A DNA stretch of 64,000 bases from Rhipidocladum racemiflorum (taxonomy: Eukaryota; Streptophyta; Magnoliopsida; Poales; Poaceae): assembly GCA_036346355.1 (NCBI GenBank), contig CM070580.1, forward strand, positions 63,318,854 through 63,382,853, given 5' to 3'. The notes under the pieces are model-generated. The model was given only the letters and a program-made list of their open reading frames with translations, did no database searches and was not told the DNA's origin. The position numbers and the translations under genes were made by a program. Positions 9,405 through 20,478 of this stretch are shown here, in pieces (position 1 is the first letter of the stretch; each line of letters begins with the position of its first letter).

Positions 9405-12400
9405 ATGGACCGTGAAGAATGGATGTATCACAAAAGCCGTGTGAGTGCTGAATTTCAGAGGGGAGTTAAGGAGTTCATAAGAATTGCAGAAGAAGATATG
9501 GTTATGAGGGGTGTAAAGTTCATATATTGTCCTTGTATTGATTGCACCAATCTCAGGAGATTTAACAACTCAGCTCAAATTGAAGGGCATTTGATTCGAC
9601 GTGGCTTCGTGAGGAATTACACGTGTTGGATCCATCATGGGGAGATAGGTAGTACCTCCGTGCTACATAGCGAAGACATGCTTTGAAGCCGATCATGAGT
9701 TGGAGCGTGATATGTTTGATGACGATAATTTAGATCAAATGTTGCAGGATGTGGAGGGAAATTACACGGAAAGAGAGTTCGCAAAATTTAAAAGCTTGAT
9801 GGATGACGATGCCAAACCATTGTTTTCAGGTTGCAAAGGGGAATACACCAATTTGGGTTTGGTCCTTGCATTGTTTGAACTGAAGGCAAAACACCATTGG
9901 ACAGATACAAGTTTCAATGCACTTTTAATACTTCTATCGGATATGCTTCCAGAGGGAAACGAGTTGCCAACAAGTATTTATGAAGCGAAGAAGCTATTAT
10001 GTCCCATGGGAATGGAAATAGAAAGGATACATGCATGTCCAAATGATTGCATACTATACAGCAACGTCAATAACGAACTGCGCAATAGACCAGATTGTGC
10101 TGTACCCCGATACAAACAAAATGAGAAGCGTAATGACAAGAAGCGTAAGAACCGAATTGACGACGGTGAAGATGTGAAAAAAGGGGCACCAGCCAAGGTG
10201 TTGTGGTATTTGCCCATCATTCCCCGTTTAGAGCGGTTATTTGTAAATCCTAAAGAGGTAAAATTGTTGCGTTGGCATTATGAATCTCGAAAGGAAGATG
10301 GCAAGTTGAGACATCCCGCTGATTCGGCTCAATGGAGAAACATTAATTGGCAACATGAGGAGTTTGGTGCCGAGATGAGGAACATAAGATTTGGATTGAG
10401 TACGGATGGTATGAATCCGTTTGGTAATATGAGCGATCGACACAAGATTTGGCCGCTTTTGTTGTGTATCTACAATTTGCCTCTTTGGTTATGCATGAAG
10501 CGGAAGTATATCATGATGTCGTTGCTAATCTCAGGACCCAAACAGCCGGGTAATGATATTGATGTGTACCTATCACCACTAATTGAGGATTTGGTAAAAT
10601 TGTGGAATGTGGGGTTGAGGTGTGGGATGCATACAAAGAGAGAGAACTTCACCCTACGGGCTATGATATTTTGCACCATAAATGATTTTCCAGCCCTTGG
10701 TAATTTGACGGGCTATAGCACGAAGGGAGCCAAAGCTTGTCCAATTTGTGACGAGGACACCGATAGCTTGTGGTCGCTGATTCGAGGAAAACGGTGTACA
10801 TGGGTCACCGTGAGGTTTCTACCGAAGTCATCGATATCGTAAGATGGATGACAAATTTGATGGAAAGAGGGAAGTTCGTGCAGCCCCGCAGCCTATGACT
10901 GGAAGGCAAGTATATTCACACGTAGAGGATATCGATGTTCAGTATGGTAAGAGCCGTAAATCTGTTCGTCCCAGAACCATTTGGAAAAAGAGGTCGATAT
11001 TTTGGGACTTACCATATTGGAAGGAGTTAGATGTCCGTCAATGTATTGATGTCATGCACGTTGAGAAAAATGTTTGTGATAATTTGGTAGGCATCCTGCT
11101 GAACATACCTGGGAAGACCAAGGATGGTGTGAATGCTCGCCGCGATATGACCTACATGGGGATCAGGCCCAAGCTTGCAGTGATGGAGGAGGATGGAAAA
11201 GAGCCGTACATCCGCGCTGCATGCTACACCTTATCGAAGAAAGAGAAAGAAGACCTCTGCAAGTGTCTCCACGATATTAAAGTTCCATCGGGCTACTCCG
11301 CAAACATTAAGAAGCTTGTGTCTATGGATGATTTGAAGTTGTTCGGTATGAAGTCCCACGACTGTCATGTCTTGATGACCCAAATGCTCCCTGTTGCAAT
11401 CAGAAATATCCTACCAGATGACGTTAGGTTGGCAATCACGAAGCTATGCTATTTCTTCAATGCGATTTCATGCAAGGTTATTGATCCCGATATACTGGAC
11501 AACTTACAGAGTGAGGTGGTGCAGACTCTTTGTCAGCTTGAGATGCATTTCCCCCCGTCGTTCTTCGACGTCATGGTCCACCACGGTGTTAACCGTGTTA
11601 GAGAGATTAAGATTTGTGGACCCGCAATACAGCGTTACATGTATACGTTAGAGAGGTAAAAGGGTATATTAAAATCATAAGTGAGGACTAGGTCAAGCCT
11701 CGAGGGTAGTATTATTGAAGGTTATGGGACTGAAGAGGTTATTGAGTTCTGCGTGGACTACCTAGGTAAAAGACAACCGATTGGTGTTCCTATATCTCGT
11801 CATGAGGGCAGACTTGGTGGCAAAGGAACCATTGGGTCAAATCTAATGAGCCCACAATTTGATATGTCTTGTAAAGCGCATTTCACAGTCTTGCAACACA
11901 GCATGAAGTTCATCCATACATCCAACAAAGACAAGTTGATATTACGGAAGAAAATCCACTTATGGATGAGCTTTCCATCACACGAGAACACAACGATCGA
12001 TTCCTCACATGGTTCAAAGAAAAGGTGAAGGTCTCCGTTAGTACCGAGGATGTCAAATGGTTGGTGACGGACCAAGATTTAATATCTGAGACATGGCAAG
12101 GTTACGATATTAATGGCTACACATTTTATCTTGAAAGTCAAGATGCAAAGAGTACAAGGCAAAACAAAGCAGTGGTGTGAGCATAGATGCTTTGTCCGAT
12201 GATCACTCAATTAAAGGATTGTCAACTGCAATGAACTGTTACTACGGGATGATCGAAGAAATATGGGAGCTCGACTATGGAATATACCAAGTTCCATTGT
12301 TCCGATGTAAGTGGGTGAGACTTCCTCACGGAGTTAAGGTCGACAAGACAGGTTTTACAATTGTTGATCTGAATAGACTGGACTACAGAGATGAACCGTT

Positions 12401-12644
12401 CGTCCTCGCAAAGCAAGCAACTCAAGTTTTCTACGTGCGTGATCCGGCCAATCCGAGGTTGCACGTCGTACTTCATGGCAAGATGAGGATTGTTGGAGTT
12501 GAAAATGTCGTAGATGAAGAAGAGTACAACCAATTTGATGAAACACCTCCGTTTGCAGATGGGGCATGTCTTAGCGGTGACGACGGCACACATGGAACAC
12601 ATTACATGCGTGTAGATCATCAAGAAGGGTTGTATTTTAAATAA
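9405..12644 (+). pseudogene. TNP2-like CACTA transposase, broken
   Basis: Recognisable in order: an N-terminal transposase-associated zinc region (WMYHKSR, then CPCIDCTNLRRF and HLIRRGF), the Transposase_21/TNP2 core (LERLFVNPKEVKLLRWHYES, FGLSTDGMNPFGN, DLPYWKELDVRQCIDVMHVE), a DUF4218-like stretch (~11180-11650) and a DUF4216-like C-terminus (~12177-12600). The frame is damaged: a one-base insertion near 9680, compensating shifts near 10770-10840, in-frame TAA codons at about 11657 and 11678, and further shifts near 11950 and 12165. Some of these could be missed introns, but the two TAA codons sit inside conserved sequence. TNP2 would catalyse excision and insertion at the CACTA ends; this copy is probably inactive. 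Confidence 0.88.
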
Positions 12645-12789
12645 ATTAAGTTGTAAGAATTCCCTGTATAATGTAGCATTTTGTAGAATATATATGTCAA
12701 ATGGATCTTATAGTATAGCAAATTTGAAAAAGGTTTGACTTTTCGACTCTTTTGAATGAAGACTCTGTTTTAAAAAAAATTAGAAATTG

Positions 12790-13055
12790 GATCATAGTCA
12801 TCACAATCGGTTCGTTTAGGAAACCGACACAGATAGTATAATTGCGATCGGTTTTTTTATAGAACCGACACAGATACTCCACATATTGCGATCGGTTTTT
12901 TTATAGAACCGACACAGATACTCCACATATTGCGATCGGTTGTTTGAGAGAACCGACACAGATAGTGTACATATTGCGATCGGTTGTTTTTAAGAACCGA
13001 CACAGATAGTAAATATTGCGATCGGTCTCTTTGGTTAACCGACCGTGATAAAACC
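12790..13055. repeat. internal subterminal-type repeat array
   Basis: Five near-regular units (~55-60 bp) of ATTGCGATCGGTT ... AACCGACACAGATA downstream of the TNP2 gene and upstream of the second gene. Confidence 0.8.
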
Positions 13056-13129
13056 CAGAGCATTTTCATTTCGGCGCGCACACTCAGTTCATTTCGGCGC
13101 GCACTGATTTCGTTTCAATTCATTCCACA

Positions 13130-13595
13130 ACCCTAGCTCGACCACCTCCCCCACCAGCGCCTCCCCCTCTAGCTCCTCCCCTCCGGCTCCTCCCACACCC
13201 TAGCTCGACCACCTCCCCCACCGGCGCCTCCCCCTCCGGCTCCTCAAGCCCGGCGCCTCCCCCATCGGCGGGTACCCCGTGGGCGCCTCCCCCTCCGGCT
13301 CCTCCCACACCCTAGCTCGACCACCTCCCTCACCGGCGCCTCCCCCTCCAGCGCCTCCCCCTCCGGCTCCTCCCACACCCCCCGGCTCCTCCCCCATTGG
13401 CGGGTACCCCGTGGGCGCCTCCCCCTCCGGCTCCTCCCCCCCATCGGCTCCTCCCCCTCCAGCGCCTCCCCTTCCAGCTCCTCCACCCCATCGGCGCCTC
13501 CCCCATCGGCTCCTCCCCCTCCGGCGCCTCCCCCTCCGGCTCCTCCCCCCATCGGCGCGTCCCCCATCGGCTCCTCCCCCATTGCCGACTCGGTT
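13130..13595. repeat. GC-rich minisatellite encoding Pro/Ala/Ser
   Basis: Irregular tandem copies of GCGCCTCCCCCTCCGGCTCC, with a larger unit containing CTAGCTCGACCACCTCCC and GGCGGGTACCCCGTGGGCG. Every frame on both strands is open for long stretches (Pro/Ala/Ser-rich on +, Gly/Glu/Arg-rich on -), so open frames here carry no weight. It lies after the TNP2 gene and before leader copy 2. Confidence 0.85.
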
Positions 13596-13723
13596 CGGCG
13601 CACTGTAAGATGCATTTCGGACTGTGGGTTGTAATTGGTTGTAAATAGCTCGATGATGATTGCTTCAAAATGAGGCTTGATTAATCTGATCATTAAAGGA
13701 ACTTGCTAGACCTAGAACAGCAC

Positions 13724-13963
13724 TGCTCTTAGCTGACAATTTGGTGCCACTTGCTCTTAATGCATTGTTCTAGGGTCAGAGCAGTGCTGTGATTATTCCT
13801 TTATGCTCTTAGCTGACAATTTGGTGCCACTTGCTCTTAATGCATTTTTCTAGGGTCAGAGCAGTGCTGTGCTTATTCCTTTATGCTCTTAGCTGACAAT
13901 TTGATGGCACTTGCTCTTAATGCATTGTGGTAGGGTTAGAGCAGTGCTGTTCTAGGGTTGTAA
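13724..13963. repeat. three 80-bp tandem repeats
   Basis: Units start at 13724, 13804 and 13884, each beginning TGCTCTTAGCTGACAATTTG and ending near GGGTCAGAGCAGTGCTGT. Just before the first unit, CCTAGAACAGCACTGCTCT is the inverse of the unit tail AGAGCAGTGCTGTTCTAGG, so the array starts and ends with inverted sequence. A second short direct repeat (AATTAATTTAGCAACCCTTC) lies at about 14025-14100. Confidence 0.88.
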
Positions 13964-14181
13964 TCCTGAAATTTTTAGATATAATAGCCGGTGATATATT
14001 GGCCATCTAGAAGTTGGACGGGTAATTAATTTAGCAACCCTTCTATAGCAATCTGAGAGCAATCCACCTCGGCTAATTAATTTAGCAACCCTTCTATAGT
14101 AATTTCCTTGCATTATATTCTCATTGCAATTTGAAACTTGTAACACATGCTATATTATCGCACTTTATTATCGAGTTTAGT

Positions 14182-14569
14182 TGCGTAACCTATGCGTCTC
14201 CCGTTCGAGGGTGCTTGTTTATAAGTATGCTAAAATGGCATATTTATAAATAAGCAGTCTCGAATTGTCCACGTTTTTTGGACAGTTCGAGGATATGTGG
14301 CTCGGGCAAGTTCCTAAGCTGTTGTACAAACTCTAGAGAAAGTTTCGGCAGCATCTCCCTGGTGTTCTTCGAATACACACCCTCTTGACCTGTTGTCGAG
14401 ACGTGTATTTGGAGAACAGCGGGGAGATGCTGCCGAAATTTTGTATAGATTTTAACAACAGCTTAGGAACTTGCTCGAACCACATATCCTCGAATGGGAT
14501 TAGGACCTAACCTAATTAGAGATTAGGAGTCATCGTTGGTACGTACGTACTTAGTCGGTCTACAGATAG
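14182..14569 (+). promoter_or_regulatory. hairpin-forming leader, copy 2 (before second gene)
   Basis: Near-identical to 8911-9295, from TGCGTAACCTATGCG to CTTAGTCGGTCTACAGATA, including the long foldback arms. It ends about 85 bases before the ATG of the Transposase_24/Ulp1 gene. The central loop differs most between the two copies. Confidence 0.75.
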
Positions 14570-14654
14570 ACATGTGAATTGCTTTCTATTATGTGAAATT
14601 TGAATTGCTTTCTCTCATGAAGTTTAGGTTTGACATATACGTACTTACTTCGAA

Positions 14655-17600
14655 ATGTTGCAAAGAGAGAGCACCGGCTCAATGCCAGAGAGAGAAGAAG
14701 GTCCTGCTACCCCATCGAGGAAGGTTAGAAAGGGCAGAGGACCGAATAAAGGAGCCACAGGGAGAACGCCGCAAGTGCTCCACTTCAATGCCATGGGGGT
14801 TTGCACGGGTCCTAGCAAGTTTAAGGGGCGCTACTCCTCTTTTCTCGACCAATTGGTGAGGGAGCGAGTGCCGATCACAATTAAGGACTGGAGGAAGGAA
14901 GTAAGCGGCAGCGTAAGAACCGACTGTGGGACGAAGTTAAGGGAAAATGGATTATACCAGAGGAAAATGAAATCAATGCGAGACGGTACGCCTTGAAGAG
15001 AATGGGTGTGGCTTTGAGGCATTTCAGGGTGACCATGCATGCCGAGTTCATGTTGAAAAACCGTACTCCCTTCCAAAGGTATCCATTTGTTACACCCGAG
15101 GTTTGGGAGGAGTTCACAAGGATGAGGAATACGCCCGAGGCGGATGAGCTGAGAGAGAAGAATATCGCTATACAGAGGCGTAACACACACGCGCACCACC
15201 TCGGTTCCGGTGGGTATGTCGGGAAGAAGGCAGAGTGGGCGCGACTAGCGGAGGAGTGTGCAACCTCTGGGACAACGATGCCTTACTCCCACATATGCGA
15301 GGAGCGGGCACGCGACTGGGTATTAGCGAGGACGAAGAAAACCTCTGACGGTCAGATTGTCATTCCAAACCCCGCGACCGCACAGATCGTCACGACCATC
15401 GTAAGATATCTAACATAGTACATTAATTGCATATTATATTCCCATTGTATTTTAGCAATAATTTATATTTGCGACCTGCAGGAGGAGGTAAGCTGCGAGA
15501 AGAGCAAGGAGCATTTGAAAGCCAAGGGTCAAGGGACATCCTGTGTTCGGCAATCGGGAAGCCCGATCATAAGGGGCGGGTGCTTGCCGCAGGTGCGGGG
15601 TATACGAAGAGGTCCTTCTTTGTAGAGGAGAGCGCTTCCAGTGCCAGGGCAAGATCATGGGAAGCACGTGAGGCGCGGATTAGGGCGCAGATGAAGGAGG
15701 AGTTGAAGGAGGAGTTAAAGGCTGAGATGATGGCGATGTTCTCCCAGAATCAGATTCCTCAACCATCGCCTATGCTACGCCCTAGCAGCTGCGCTTCCAA
15801 TAAGGAACTGTGCATTCCACACCTCAAGGTAATAACTGTTTCGGACCAAAAGGTAGATGAGTAAGCTTAACAAAGATTATGATGAAGATGCTGATCACTT
15901 CTTGCAGGGTCCTGCCAAGTGCCAGCTAGTCCTGATCGACGACGGAATACACATTGAGGCTGCGCGCGGGGTTGCATTTCCAAGCAAGGAGGATGACACG
16001 GTGCATGGTATACCTTTGGGGATGGGCTACATGAGGGTGCAGGTGGACTATGTCCACGATGTTTACATGTCTCATGCCCTGGAGTTCCCCCCGAACGAAG
16101 ATATCACCACTCTCGGGCAAGCACAGATATCGTTCATCAAGTGGCCCGCGACAGGTGTCGTAGTGCAAGCACCTCCTCCTGCTGCCATCGCTACCACTAT
16201 CGCTATTGCCGGTACCATCGCTACTACCGCTGCCATCGCTCATCGCTATCAAGCTATCGCTGCCATCGCTAGTAATCGGCATCGCATCGGTGCACCGCCT
16301 CGCTACTATTGTTGATGCACCTACTCATTATCGCTATCGCCGGGTATCGCCCTTGCTCCTGCTCTGCCGCACATGCTCCTCGCCTCGCTACACAACCTGG
16401 CACCTACGCTGCAAATGCACCTCCTGCACCAACGCGCTGCAGCTACAAATGGTCGCAGTGGTGGTGCGCAAAGGACTTCTACCACGACGAAAGATACAAA
16501 GCAGAGTTCAGAGAGTCCATCCGTGAAGAAGGCAAAGTTGTCAGAGGACACAGAGCACCCTGATGATCACAAGCGGTACATACATGGAAAGCCCTTTCTC
16601 CCAAGCCAAGAATTGAATTCTTTGGGCTTGTTCACTCGCCACCTACATGGATGGTACATCGATAGGTCACATGAGGATGAGCATCACCACGATTTCGTAG
16701 TGAAGTATCGAGCGGGCCAATTCCACCGCAACGAGGATGGGACCTTCCCAGTCAGTTTTGAGGATCTGTACTTTATGTACAACTTGAAAGCCGTCAATAT
16801 TTCTACCATACGATCCTAGACGCTGTGAGTCTCGCACCATACTCAATCAGATGACTATTTACTGATTTTGTATTATATTTTTTAACAATTGACATGAATT
16901 GCAGGATCATGAGGCAGCGAGCCGTGACGGGTCGACACTGGCCGGGTTTGTCGACCCCGAGATGGTGTCTACGACCATGGCTAAGTATCAATCGGAGTTC
17001 CTTGCAGGATACATCAAGCAGGCATTGCATGACGAGGCAAAAAAGGACTTCATTCTCTTCCCATACCACCAGGAGTATGTACTACTATACAATTCAATTA
17101 CATGTACACACTTCAACCATGTATTAACTTATTCTCTTGCATTGTGTACCGTTTAATAAGCAACCATTGGGTTCTACTTGTGGTTGTTCCGAGTCAAAAC
17201 AAGGTCTACACGTTGAACTCACTCGAAAATAGACCGATGGACTATGCGATAGAGCATGTTTTGCAGAAGTAAGTACATTTCTCTAACCTAACACTTTACA
17301 TATTGAACTACGTTAGGCATTTTTAACCTCAATGGCATCTCTCCAATGTATAGGGCTTTCATGTCTTACGTTGCTGAACGTGGCCGACACAATGATAAAC
17401 AAGGCACCAAACTCGAGTGGAAGCGCTTCAAGGTACAAGTGTCTATCATAGGATTTTTTTCTCACACCTATTTTTAATTCGTCTCCTAATTTAAATTTCT
17501 TTGTTCACAGTGTCATCAACAAGGGTGCGATGATCTGTGTGGCTTTTACGTGATGCATCACATGCTGATTTTGGTTGGTCGCTCACATCTTTTCCCTAAG

Positions 17601-17856
17601 GTATAGAGCAGATTATTTGCACTACTGTCTATGTGATATTTGTTTACAAGCATAATACTATCAAAGATGTTACAATACCAATTTAAGACTTAAATATATT
17701 AGTGCACTACTATCTATTTTGCAGGACCTTGATATCTTCCGGAAGAGCCTAACCAACGCTGATCTCAAGAAATTACGAGACCATTTATGCCAGTGGTACT
17801 GGACAGAAGTTATAACAGATGATGGTAGATATAGAGACCATTCAAACAAATACTAG
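14655..17856 (+). pseudogene. Transposase_24 / Ulp1-like protease gene of CACTA, damaged
   Basis: The N-terminal part matches the plant Ptta/En/Spm Transposase_24 family (SSFLDQLVRERVPITIKDWR; WDEVKGKW; FQRYPFVTPEVWEEF; ILCSAIGKPDHKGRV), followed by an Ala-rich spacer (~16180-16300). The C-terminal exons match a C48/Ulp1-type cysteine protease: NHWVLLVVVP with the catalytic-type His (~17164), and DDLCGFYVMHHM with the catalytic-type Cys (~17535). Where the family usually has an Asp (YxLDSL) this copy reads YTLNSL, an Asn. Likely 3' exons: ~17159-17269, 17354-17432, 17512-17599 and 17725-17856, with GT-AG borders. A frameshift near 14900 breaks the Transposase_24 region. Intron borders in 15400-16900 are uncertain. 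The normal role of the pair in transposition is not settled. Confidence 0.75.
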
Positions 17857-18024
17857 TCCATAAAGTGTAAACAAAATTTATCTCGAATGTGAATGTGATG
17901 CATTACAGATTGTAAACAATATTAATTTGAATGTAATGTGTGTAGATTGTGATGTATATGTTCTGTGATATTGTGGATTGTGATGAATGTGTCATATTGT
18001 CAATGCGAGGCCATTTTCGGACGA

Positions 18025-18559
18025 TGGGCGATAACATCATCACAATCGGTTATTTGTTGCAACCGATTGGGATAGGTATAAGATCACAATCGGTTCATAC
18101 TGGAACCGCTTGGGATATTTTCAGTATCACAATCGGTTTGCATAAAGAACCGATTTTGATAATATTCTTATCCCCATCGGTTTCAATAAAAAACCGATTG
18201 TGATAATGTAATAATTTGAATCGGTTCTAAAAAAGAACCGATTGTGATATTATACTTATCCCCATCGGTTTCAACACAAAACCGATTGTGATAATGTAAT
18301 TATTTGTATCGGTTGTAAAAAAGAACCGATTGTGATATTATACTTATCGCAATCGGTTCTAAGTGGAAACCGATTGTGATAAGTGTAATATCACAGTCGG
18401 TTGCTAAAAAGAACCGACAGTGATAATGTATTATTACTGTCGGTTAAAAACCGACTGTGATATATCTACCTTATCACTATCGTTGGACTTTGTATCGCCA
18501 CCAAAACCGACTGTGATGACCAAAAAGAACCGATTGTGATGTACGGATCTGTAGTAGTG
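18025..18559. repeat. right subterminal repeat array of the CACTA element
   Basis: At least fourteen alternating copies of ATCACAATCGGTT and AACCGATTGTGATA, ending in CTGTAGTAGTG at 18559. Confidence 0.87.
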
Positions 18560-18880
18560 CGATAGAGATTATATGTCTCTATCGGTTCTAAGCATGGAAC
18601 CGATAGAGATAAATCCCAAGTATACTCACACACACTATATTCACATTCATGTTATATTCACATTCACAAAATATTCACACTCACATATTGATAGTGTATG
18701 CACAATTGACATATTTATAATATATTCATATTCACAGTATACTCGCAGATTAACAAATTCTTTGTATATTCACATATTGACAGTATATACACAATTGACA
18801 AATTTATAGTATATTCACATTCACAATATACTCATAGATCGACAAATTCACATATTCACATTCACTATATTGTTGACAGT
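18560..18880. other. outer CACTA remnant and TATTCACA repeats
   Basis: 18560-18615 continues the TCTCTATCGGTT / AACCGATAGAGAT repeats of the outer element at 5966. 18620-18870 is a loose tandem of ATATTCACATTCACA words. No gene is seen. Confidence 0.55.
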
Positions 18881-19668
18881 ATACATAATGCAGAAATCAG
18901 TAGCATAATCCTCTAATGTAACTCTTTGCCCCCAAGCAATTGCATCTAGAGTGCCACAGAGATTGTCCATTGAACATACATACTCAATGCAGAAATCAGT
19001 GGCACAAACCTTTGGTAGCCCTTTTCCTTGCAAAACTTCTTAGCATGAGCAGTATTTCCTATGTTACAAGGATACAATAAATTAGTTAAAATATTAACAA
19101 GCATACTGCTTAAGTCCATACAAGGCTTTGGAAAGCTTGTAGACATAGTTTTGGTACTTGGGGTTCTCGAATCCCCGAGGATACCTCTTCCTCAATGGAT
19201 CCATTGAGGAACGCAGTCTTGACATCCATTGGTACAGCTTGAAGCCCTTGGATGCTAAGAATGAAGCAGGGTCCAGACCCTCAACCTAAGAAAATCACTG
19301 AGCAACTAGTCTAACCTTGTTCCTTATGACCACCCTTTCCTCACTTTGCTTGTTCTTGAACACCCACTTGGTCCTAATGACATTTTGACCAGATGGAGGC
19401 TAAACAAGCTGCAATACCTTTGTTCCTCATAAAGTTCTCAAGTTCCTCATGTATTAGCATTAATCGAAGACTCATTAGATAATGCATGCAAAATATCCTT
19501 TAGCTCAAAGGAGGCAACAAAGGTAGAGTGAAGGCAGAAGAGATAAATACCTGTCTTTGAGAGTGTGACACACTCAAATAAATCACCGATCATCTGATCA
19601 AGCGGGTGAGCCCGCTGAATGTGGCGGGTAGATCCAGAAGCAGAAGTGACCCTCTACTTCATGCGAAG
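18880..19668 (-). mobile_element. Copia element 1 (decayed): reverse transcriptase part
   Basis: Read on the minus strand: TKWVFKNKQSEERVV, RNKVRLVAQ, FKLYQW, PRGFENPKYQNYVYKLSKAL and YGLKQ, the order seen in the Copia (RVT_2) reverse transcriptase. Stops and shifts occur throughout, so it cannot be functional. The same Copia continues at 20766-21932 (integrase) and 30793-32445 (protease and gag). The element was therefore split by two later insertions. Confidence 0.82.
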
Positions 19669-19974
19669 GAGCACTACTACATAACAGGCAATCCTTGTCG
19701 TCATATCACTGCTGGTTGGGCTAGAGTCGTCAGTGATAAAATATCACTACCGGTTCGTAAGATCCGCTGTAACAAACTATCACTACCGGTTTATACTCAA
19801 AACCGGTAGTGACATATCACTTCCGGTTCTAAATAGAACCGGCAGTGATATTGGAACTTTTACTACCGGTTTATTCTTTAACCGGTAGTGATATGTATTT
19901 TCCCGCGCATCTGAGCGTAATTTGACATTATCACTGCTGATTATGCGTAGAGCCGGCAGTGATAAGGTTTGCCA

Positions 19975-20235
19975 TGACTTGGATGCTCTAAATGTGTTCG
20001 ATTTTACTATGACTTGGATGCTTCAAATTTTTCCTAACTGTTTCAAATTTAGAGCATCCAAGTCATAGTAAAATCGAACACCATGACTTGGATGTGTCAA
20101 ATTTTTCCTAAGTGTTTCAAATTTAGAGCATCCAAGTCATAGTAAAATCAAACACATTTAGAGCATTCAAGTCATAGTAAAATCAAACACATTTAGAGCA
20201 TCCAAGTCATAGTAAAATCAGTAAAATCGAACACT
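19975..20235. repeat. inverted and tandem CATCCAAGTCATAG repeats
   Basis: TATGACTTGGATGCTC words at the left face four copies of GAGCATCCAAGTCATAGTAA on the right, so the block can fold back. It lies immediately upstream of the 5S-like sequence and may be captured spacer. Confidence 0.8.
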
Positions 20236-20319
20236 TAGCCAAAATTCGGAATATGATAATACTAAAAACAGTGTTCGGGTGCTTTGTGAGGTTAAGGGGA
20301 GTGGGACGCGTTATATTTC

Positions 20320-20478
20320 AAATGCTATCATACCGACACTACGGTAGTTGATCATGTAAGAACTCTGAAGTTAAGCGTGCTCTCTTAACTCGACGATAGA
20401 ACTCATTAGTTAAACGTGCTTGGGCGAGAGTAATACTAACTAGGATGGGTGACCTCCTAAATCTCTTCGTGTTGTTTT
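20320..20478 (+). pseudogene. 5S rRNA-derived sequence inside CACTA element
   Basis: The order of plant 5S rRNA landmarks is kept: GCTATCATACC near the 5' end, AGAACTCTGAAGTTAAGCGT (box A), TTGGGCGAGAGTA (intermediate element), AGGATGGGTGACCTCCT (box C), then TTCGTGTTG and a TTTT run at 20475-20478 like a Pol III terminator. The box A region is present twice (AGAACTCTGAAGTTAAGCGT at ~20360 and AGAACTCATTAGTTAAACGT at ~20398), making the sequence about 155 bases where 5S rRNA has about 120. Too altered for a working rRNA; Pol III transcription is conceivable but untested. Confidence 0.8.

Larger units (their letters stand above)
6306..18559 (+). mobile_element. 12.25-kb CACTA (En/Spm) transposon
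   Basis: The left end is CACTACTACAGAATGACAC; the right end, read on the minus strand, is CACTACTACAGATCCGTACA. Three-base duplications CGA lie at 6303-6305 and 18560-18562, the target size expected for CACTA elements. Both ends carry arrays of AATCGGTT / AACCGATTGTGATA words. Inside are a TNP2-type transposase gene and a Transposase_24/Ulp1 gene, both on the + strand, plus a minus-strand acidic ORF. The transposase reading frame is broken at several places, so the element is complete in outline but unlikely to be autonomous. It is inserted in an older CACTA fragment. Confidence 0.92.

Noticed and set aside
13120..13693. Gly/Glu/Arg-rich minus-strand frames in the minisatellite
   Set aside because: Repeat-driven; every frame is open, and no domain is seen.
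20320..20478. A functional 5S rRNA gene
   Set aside because: The box A region is duplicated and many positions are changed; length ~155 instead of ~120. Kept as a 5S-derived pseudogene.
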